From assembly GCA_003254925.1 (NCBI GenBank), contig QANZ01011063.1, positions 1 through 64,000 of the forward strand: a stretch of 64,000 nucleotides of DNA. The letters are read 5' to 3'. Each line of letters begins with the position of its first letter. Positions within the stretch are counted from its first letter, which is position 1. Under the pieces are notes generated by a model. It made no database searches, was not told where the DNA came from, and worked only from the letters and a program-made list of their open reading frames with translations. Positions 56,541-64,000 of the stretch are shown piece by piece. The stretch is from Chamaecrista fasciculata. Lineage: Eukaryota; Streptophyta; Magnoliopsida; Fabales; Fabaceae. The position numbers were made by a program, and so were the translations under genes.

Positions 56541-57373
56541 ATATTTTAATTTTTTTAAAAAAAAGGAATATTATAATTGTTTGTATAGCATGAATGCAGT
56601 ATTGACTATTGAGTGTGGAAAGAGTACAGATGCAACAATATAAGCCTTATAAGGGGTGATTTTAATTTGAATATTATGCCTTTTGTGATGTATCTAGATC
56701 TTTGATTCTTGAAGCACATTCACATCTTGTGCTTCTTTTTCTGTCTCTTTTGATTGTGATGTTTCTTGGATTTGTACAAACCCACATGCATCCTCAATAA
56801 TCCCTCATATTCAATATGATCACTATTCACTATTTAAAGATATAAAGCAACAATTTAAAGGTCAATGCTGTAAATATTTTACTCTTATATATATAGTTTT
56901 TTTCTCTCCATCTTAAAAAGTGTGACTCATTAATATTCGTTTCCACTTAACGTGTGAGACTCATAAAATTATGTAGATACCAAAATGGAGTGTGTGTTGG
57001 AGCTCTCTAAATCATTTCCCCAATTTAAATGGGGATTGGCCTCTGCATTTCTGTTTTCATGTATTTTCTGTGAAGTTAGGTAGAAAAAAAAAAGAAAATA
57101 TGAATTTCATGAAATAAAAATATATAAAACTTATATATTCTCTTTCTATCTTTTTTTTTTCTTTTCGTTTCTCTCTCATATCCTACAAGAAATATAGAGA
57201 AAAAAACTCTAGAGAGAATCCATTTCCATTTAAATGAGGGTTTATATATATAAGTATAGGATATCATTTATTCATTCATTTTACACTAAGATAAGGACTA
57301 ATTCGTGTTTGAGTCAAAATACTATATGACGAAAATAATATTTAATTTTCTCTACAATAAAGTTTTTAAAAAA
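56541..57373. other. Spacer without recognised genes
   Basis: AT-rich, with short pyrimidine and purine tracts. No coding sequence, RNA gene or defined repeat. Confidence 0.5.
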
Positions 57374-57764
57374 GGAAAAATTACTTTTGGTACTTCTAAA
57401 GTATGCGGTCATTTTCAATTGTGTCTAAGTTTTTCTTTTTGTCAATTATACTCCCAAAATATGAGGTCAATTTCAGTTATATCTCCAAAGTTATTTTAGT
57501 CAATTATACCCTCATTCTTTTCTTTTTTTATCAATTGCACCCAAATGTTTTCTTTTTTGTGTCAATTATGCCTCCTAAATTGAGGGGTATTTAGGGGTAC
57601 AATTGATTCAAATGTAAATCATTAAGGGTATAATTGATTAAAAAAATTTTGGGAGTATTATTGAAACTGACCTCATGCTTTGAGGGTAATTGACCAAAAA
57701 AAAAACTTTAGAGGTACAACTGAAAATGACCGCATACTTTGGAAATACGAATAATACTTTTTCC
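57374..57764. mobile_element. Foldback element ('tatgcggtcattttcaatt' type)
   Basis: 'ggaaaaattacttttggtac' and 'aagtatgcggtcattttca' on the left are mirrored by 'tgaaaatgaccgcatactt' and 'aataatactttttcc' on the right. No coding content. Confidence 0.75.
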
Positions 57765-58296
57765 TGATAAAAAAACTTGAACTTAAGATTTTATTTCAAA
57801 AAATTATAGTATATATGTATCGCTTCAACGGATCATTTGTTAATAAATGAAAAATAATAAGATATCAGGCATGTGATAATTAATTTTTATCTGAATAGTA
57901 ATATCAAATAACAAAATTAAAACCCATTCAACACAAGTATATTTTCATAAACTCAAATATAAGACCTGATCGATCATTTATATAACATGAAATAGTTATT
58001 ACTGTCAGTACAACCAAACCAACCCCCCCAAGTAGGTGAATTCATTGATGGAGTGTACGAAATTTTGGTAATATTCATGTGAGATTGAAAATGGAATCTG
58101 AAGATGAAGCCTCAGATTTGAAGTCAAGTTTTCTATTATTGCATTCATCAACTATAGTCTCAATATATATTCCCTAGGTGACATGCATCAAGATCTTATA
58201 ATGTTTCTAAAAAGATATTATATTGATTTATATAGGATCAAATAATTGAGAATCCCAAGATTCTATATTTCTTTACTCAGTGAATAAAATATATTC
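57765..58296. other. Spacer without recognised genes
   Basis: AT-rich intergenic DNA between two foldback elements. Nothing assignable. Confidence 0.5.
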
Positions 58297-58822
58297 ACAA
58301 AAATACCCTTTCGTGCCCCTAACATTTGCGTGTATTTTCAGTTATGCCTCTAACGTTTCATTTGTGTCAATTGTGCCTCCAATATGAAACGTTAGTTTCA
58401 ATTATGCCCTCAACTTTGACTCAATGCTCATGTGTCAACTTTTTTTACTTATGTATCAATTTTTTTTTTTTGAATTGAACATGTGGCAAGATGACTGGAT
58501 AAATAAAACATCCCTGATTTATTTTTTATCCACCATGGCATTTCCTACGTGGATTTACATTCACTAAACCAAAAAATTACTTCGTCTTTTCATCTTCATC
58601 TTCGCCATGGAAGGTAAAAAATAAATTAGGGATGTTTTATTTATCCAGTCATCTTGCCACATGTTGAATTTAGAAAAAAAAATTGACACATCCGTATTGA
58701 GTCAAAGTTTGGGGCATAATTGAAACTAACGTTTCAAATTGGGCACAACTGACACAAATGAAACGTTAAGGGCATAACTAAAATTGCACGCAAACGTTAG
58801 GAGCATAAAAGGGTATTTTGCC
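58297..58822. mobile_element. Foldback element ('aaaataccctttcgtgcccc' type)
   Basis: 'aaaatacccttt', 'cctaacatttgcgtg' and 'cttatttatttatccagtcatcttg'-like arms are mirrored across the centre near 58560. The right end is 'aaagggtattttgcc'. No coding content. Confidence 0.78.
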
Positions 58823-59654
58823 AAATATATTTATAGTAACTTGTTTTTTGTAATATAAACATAAAACTATTCAAGATTTCTCTCAAAACAATATTTGTGG
58901 CTTATATATAGTATTTCTTTAAAACAGTACAATATTGTTATAAGTCATTAAATAATTTATTATAAAATATCAGCTCTTAGAAGAGTATATTTATTTTTAA
59001 AATTAAGTTTTTTTAAGACAAAATCATAAGACCATAAAATTGATAAGATGTGAGACTATAAGATTATAATAAATTTAAATCTTACTTAAAAGATTTATAT
59101 TAATTTCTTTAGAAAAAATTTTAAACTCTTATAAGTTATAACAAGATTTAGATCCATCCCAAATCTCAATAACCAAGAGGAATTGTAAATGGTCAAAATC
59201 TCATTAGTCTCTAATATCAGATATTTTTCATTTCATTTTAATCTTTAACCTTTTTTATTTATTCCACTGTTTGTCTGAAACGTGATTTTATTTAGTTTTT
59301 ATTGTTATTTATGACGTGGATAATAAAGATGAATGCTTTTTCTCTAGTACGAATCCTTAAGTGAATTAGCCAAGAGAAAAAAAAAAAACCCTCCTTTTTA
59401 GTTAGAAAAGAGATAAACATACATTTATGGTTAGTTTTTCTTTTTCTCTGACTGACTCACTTATTAAGAAACATAATAACATTTAGATTAAATGATAAAA
59501 ATAGAAACAAGGCGGTGTCACAATAGAGTCTAATAATAAAACAAGTGAAAAGAAAAATTGAGGACCAAAATGAACTAGAAAATAGTTTAAGAGTCAAAAT
59601 GAAGTTCATCCTATATTTCAGGGATCAAAGAAAAATTCTGACCATATATATATA
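58823..59654. other. Spacer without recognised genes
   Basis: AT-rich. Weak 'gattttatttag' and 'aaaatgaactag' phrases could be relics of older foldbacks. Confidence 0.45.
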
Positions 59655-60084
59655 GGCAAAAACACTAATTTCATCCTCAAACTTTACACCAACTGTCAAT
59701 TTCGTCCCTAATTTTTTTTTGTTATCAATTTCGTACCCAATGTTTTACGTTTTGGTTAATTTTATCCTTTAACTAAATTTTTTCAATAAATTAACGACAG
59801 ACTGCATCCTGTTTAGCTGCGTAATTAGCCTTTATGTTTTTCTACCAAAAAAAGACTGCATCATGTTTTTCAATATGAGTTAAGATTTGAGTTTATTTTT
59901 CTATCAATTTTACATTACATATCATTAGTCACGTAGATTCTATCATTAATATTTTAATAAAGTAAGAGCAAATCATAAAATTGACCAAAATGTGAAACAT
60001 TGGGGATGAAATTGAAACTAAAAAAAGATTGAGGACGAAATTAACAGTTGATATAAAGTTTGTGACGAAATTAGTACTTTTGCC
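59655..60084. mobile_element. Foldback MITE flanked by TATATATA
   Basis: 'ggcaaaaacactaatttc' is mirrored by 'gaaattagtacttttgcc'. Inner 'aactttacaccaactgtcaa' arms match 'aacagttgatataaagttt'. Both sides are TA repeats, so a target-site duplication is plausible but cannot be measured. Confidence 0.75.
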
Positions 60085-60248
60085 TATATATATATTTATA
60101 TATAGGTTTTAACTTTGAAGAAAAGACCATAATTGAATTACTATATTATCCTCTCCCTTGCTTGCTATACCAGATGTGCCAATTAATAAATGGGAAGGAC
60201 CATGAGATCATGCATGGATTCATGGGTCACATAGGGACAAACTAAATT

Positions 60249-60440
60249 TTTTTTTTTGGTAAATAACATGGGTGTTCCCCACCTATCCGTGCTACGGTCT
60301 AGGCAAAGACTAATCCCAATCGAGTCGGGAAGCGAACAGTTAAAGCCCTCCCAACAACTGTCGACTCCAGGGCTCGAATCCGAGTTCCTCAACCTGAGGT
60401 GCAGCTCTTCTACCACTGCACCAAACACTTGTTGGTATAA
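60249..60440 (-). mobile_element. tRNA-derived SINE, minus strand, 14-bp TSD
   Basis: On the minus strand the head contains TGGTGCAGTGGTAGAAG, a good A box, and about 45 bases later GGATTCGAGCCC, a good B box. The tail is an A run, seen as T on the plus strand. GGACAAACTAAATT is duplicated perfectly at 60235-60248 and 60441-60454. Confidence 0.9.
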
Positions 60441-60454
60441 GGACAAACTAAATT

Positions 60455-61156
60455 AATCACCTTTATAATAAATTCAAACTGCTGGTTGTGAAACCTGCAT
60501 ACATTGTCTGTCACAAAATCAAAAAGTCAAAAGAGGCTGTGCATGGGAAAGAGATTATGGACAAATACATACATATACATATATATATATATATATAAGG
60601 ACACATGCAACTTGCAACGTTAGGTGATTGTTACATTATATTGTTTATCACATATATATGAGTGTATTTCGGTGAAAATAATACTTATATGTAGGAGATT
60701 GATTGGGATTTGGGACCGTAAGTAAGAGTGAGTAATATATATGTTTTATAACCAATTTTAATAAAAAAAAAAACAATGATTTAATCTTACAAATAATTTA
60801 ATTTGCGCGATAAGAAAATAAAAAAAAAATCCTTCAAATATATAATTATAATCAATTTATGATAAATATAATATTTTTTATATATCAATACTTAAATATT
60901 ATATGGTTTGGCGACATTTTGTATCCTTTTCATTTTTTTAAAGGGCCAAATCCGACCCACAAGTCCACTAATAATGAACATGAAAGAGAGAAGGTTGTAC
61001 TTGAATTCTAGGAATTGCAAGAGCCACTAGGATCAAATAATGTGGTTACATGACCGAAAGTGAACCATATGCTGGACCAACTGATGATGTTCAACTTGGA
61101 AAGAGATCTTTAAATAAATTAATTTGTTTTACGGATCAAAACTTAAGTTAAATTAA
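60455..61156. other. Spacer without recognised genes
   Basis: AT-rich with an AT microsatellite near 60578-60596. Nothing assignable. Confidence 0.5.
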
Positions 61157-61991
61157 GGTCAAAACCTCAAATTGGTCTCTAATATATGGGGTAGATTTCA
61201 AATTAGTCCTAAATGTTTGATTTGTTTCAAGTTGGTCTTGTATATTTTCAATCCATAATTTTTTAAATTGGACACGATTTTTATTATTAATTCAACTGAG
61301 TAGAGAAAATCTGTTTAACTGTGAAACGAGTTTGCTTATTTGCTCATTCGGCCTTCAAACATAGTTTTTAATTGAAATAAGAGAGATATGACCTATGAAG
61401 CATGGACACTGACACGGACATGGGACACAGACACACCGACACGTCAAATTCTTAAACTTACATGAGATGACACGACATAAATTTATATATATAAATAATT
61501 AAAAATTCATAAATTTTGATGAAAACTTTAAAATTATAATATCTATTCATAATATATGTCATGTATATCATTATTTTTTTTATTGTTTGTCATGTTGAAG
61601 TCACAAAAAATTGATTTTATATTTTGAAATTTATGAATATGTGTCGTGTTGGTGTCGTACGGGTGTCGGACACGGACACGTGTCTGACACGGCGACACGT
61701 CTTCAAAATGAAGTGTCCATGCTTCATAGGATATGACTAACTTTGTTTATTTGACTATGAAACGAGCAACTTACTTTTATTACCCAGTTTAATCTCGTTT
61801 GTTGACGATCCCAACTGGATAGACAAAATACTTTAATTTAAAAAATAACCTCATAGCTCTGGATTCATCGTATTTGAAGTTGAAACGACAAAGATATAGT
61901 TAGTTTGTGATCAATTTGACTAATTATAGAAATATGTAAGTTCAATTTGAAATCTACCCCATACATTTAGAACCAATTTGAAGTTTTGACC
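61157..61991. mobile_element. Foldback MITE with 9-bp TSD and nested hAT-like element
   Basis: 'ggtcaaaacctcaaattggt' is mirrored by 'accaatttgaagttttgacc'. The flanks TTAAATTAA (61148-61156) and TTAAACTAA (61992-62000) match at 8 of 9 bases. A separate 337-bp element interrupts it. Confidence 0.82.
61393..61729. mobile_element. 337-bp hAT-like MITE with 8-bp TSD
   Basis: CTATGAAGCATGGACACT at one end and AGTGTCCATGCTTCATAG at the other form perfect 18-bp terminal inverted repeats. GATATGAC is duplicated at 61385-61392 and 61730-61737. The ends are rich in 'gacacggacacg' phrases that pair with each other. An 8-bp duplication suits the hAT superfamily. Confidence 0.85.
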
Positions 61992-64000
61992 TTAAACTAA
62001 TAACAAATACTTAAATATACTCCAAGTATGTCCTAACAAAGTATATGTCCTAAAATATATTTAAATATACTCATATAACTTCTAAGACCCAGTTCGTTTC
62101 CGTTTTGATTATAATCTATTTTGATTATAATCATAATAAACATGTTCGTTTACGTTTTTTTCCTGATTCAATTATAATCATGATTTTTAAATAATCAAAC
62201 ACACTCAATTACACTTATACCCCTATACATAAACCTATAATTATCTATACTCTAATACATTCAATCCCCAATCACAAAGGGCAAAATAGTCATTTACTTT
62301 AAAATTGGGTCAGTTTGTAAATATCCATTTTTGTGTTTGGGCTAAAATGTTATTTTGCCCAAATAATTTAGAACTGAAATTGAAATTTTCTCCAATTTTT
62401 TTTTGTATTATAATTTAGAACTGAAATTGCCCAAAGAATTACAAAACAGTACAGTATCATAATTTTTTTTTGTATTATAATTTTTTTTTTATAATTTTTA
62501 ATATTGCACAGCTTATGCCTTTTATTTGATTTCATAAAATCAACAGTTAAACAAATTTTAGTCATATATAATAATTTACATATATATGCATAAGTGTTTA
62601 AACTACATATACTTTATAAATTTATTGTATCTACCATCTCTTTCATCTTTGAACTACAAATAAGCTAAGGTTTATGCATGTGAGGTTTGATCATGATAAA
62701 TCTTTAGATTGAAACTTTTGGAGTAATGTCAAAAAGTTCAATGTACCCTGTCTTAGGGTAGGCAATTATGAAATGAGGAAGATTATTTCATATTTGTCTT
62801 TGTACTTATTTTTCTTCTTTATTTGTATAGTCAATCCCTATTTAAGAGGGAATAATTAACAAGGGAATTGAAGGACTAACATACATAATGATTGATCTAA
62901 ATTATTGATAAATGACTTGAGAGTATTTTAGTTTTGTAGTAGGTTATTCTTGAAATCACATGATATTCAAACTATTCATAAGAAGATCAAACAGTAAAAT
63001 GAACAAAGTCAATAAATAGCAATTATAAATAATCATATAACTATGCCATAGTTTATTTTTATTAAAAAAATGTATATCTATTTATATTTAATTTGATCTA
63101 TATATTTTATATAAAGGCAACAACATTTTTATCCAGAAATATGAAAGATGTCAGTTGATGGCGTAATATTTTAATTGAAAATTGATAAAAAAAAATTATT
63201 TTCATTTTAATAAAACAATTTTGTAGAAGATTAAAAAATCTTAACAATTTAAAAAGTTGTTTAAAATTACTAACTTTAATAATAAAAAATATATGTTTAT
63301 GTGGCAATTGATAACTAATAAATTATATCTTTAATCAATGTTGTTACGTAATCAATTTTGTTAAAATGAAATACTAAAAATTGATAACAAAATAAATTAC
63401 AAGGACCAAATTGATAAAAAAAATGTAAGAGGAATTAAACTTTTTTAAAAAAGTGGAGTAGGGACCAAAAGAGTTTCAGTCAACAGTGTATATGTGTTCA
63501 TTTTTATATATTCATACCAAACCATTTTTAAAGCATTGTGTGAGTTTATGTAAAAAAGGAATGGTCCTTTTTAATTTGCCTAATTAATGGTAGGTATGAA
63601 ATCATAAGAAATATTTGTCATTGTTTAACATAAGCTGAAGATCAGGCCTCAATTTTAAGAACAAATATGGTGTATGAGAAATGATCTTAATTATCATGAT
63701 TGATTAATTGATTGTTCTACAATTCAACTTGCATTTTGTAGGATCAAAAAAGTTTAGTTAAATAGATTCAGATAAGGTACTTTTTAAAGCAATAAGCAAT
63801 GGCTTTGTATTTTTGTGCCTTTGGTAGAAGGATAAGAATACTGATAGTATGAACATGCACTTTGTTGCACATTAAGGTTCAATCAATCATTATCAATTCA
63901 TCAATCATGATATAGATTGTCATAGAGATTCACTTTTTTCGTTTCAAAAAATGAAGACAAAAGTTTGATCTTTCAAATTAATCTGCAATTATTTTGAACA
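61992..64000. other. Right-edge spacer without recognised genes
   Basis: AT-rich. A segment near 62090-62340 with 'gattataatc' repeats and 'gggcaaaatagtcattta' resembles a decayed foldback. No coding sequence or RNA gene is supportable to the window end. Confidence 0.45.

Overview
This window is nuclear DNA from a eudicot plant. It is AT-rich, its genes are split by GT-AG introns, and it carries plant-specific families: NRT1/PTR (NPF) transporters, a mitochondrial PPR protein, a plant Helitron, L1-type LINE debris, tRNA-derived SINEs and many foldback MITEs. The species cannot be named from the sequence. Three short runs of N (2589, 41024-41027, 53384) show it is a draft assembly.

Layout. 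1-4488: non-coding sequence with one foldback element. 4489-9776: a Helitron whose PIF1-like helicase lacks its front end and is split by a 2.4 kb solo LTR. 11479-14520: NPF gene A, four exons. 16157-16250: a hairpin with the form of a MIR399 precursor, with a TATA box and two PHR1-type (P1BS) sites upstream. 17928-19829 (minus): an intron-less mitochondrial PPR gene. 22797-27186: NPF gene B, a tandem duplicate of A that later gained several small insertions. 27650-35046: repeat-rich DNA with foldbacks, an RNase H fragment, an Au-like SINE and a second solo LTR of the same family. 35205-35967: a truncated, frameshifted LRR receptor fragment. 36752-38989: a decayed LINE. 39958-40471: a third, unrelated solo LTR. 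42118-43680: a decayed PIF/Harbinger-like transposon. 51197-54432: NPF gene C, the most conventional of the three. The remainder to 64000 is non-coding and full of foldback elements and SINEs.

Functional reading. The intact cargo is three transporters of the NPF2.13 (NRT1.7) type, which in Arabidopsis load nitrate into phloem for remobilisation, one organellar RNA-binding PPR protein, and a candidate phosphate-starvation microRNA lying between NPF A and the PPR gene. NPF A and B share exon structure exactly. They differ in promoter repeats, intron insertions and pore-lining residues of TM7, which suggests specialisation or decay after duplication. All other coding traces are transposon or receptor remnants.

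The most interesting single observation is the MIR399-like hairpin with phosphate-response promoter elements inside a nitrate-transporter cluster. The most complete structural story is the Helitron helicase, whose reading frame closes exactly when the solo LTR and one 5-bp duplication are removed.
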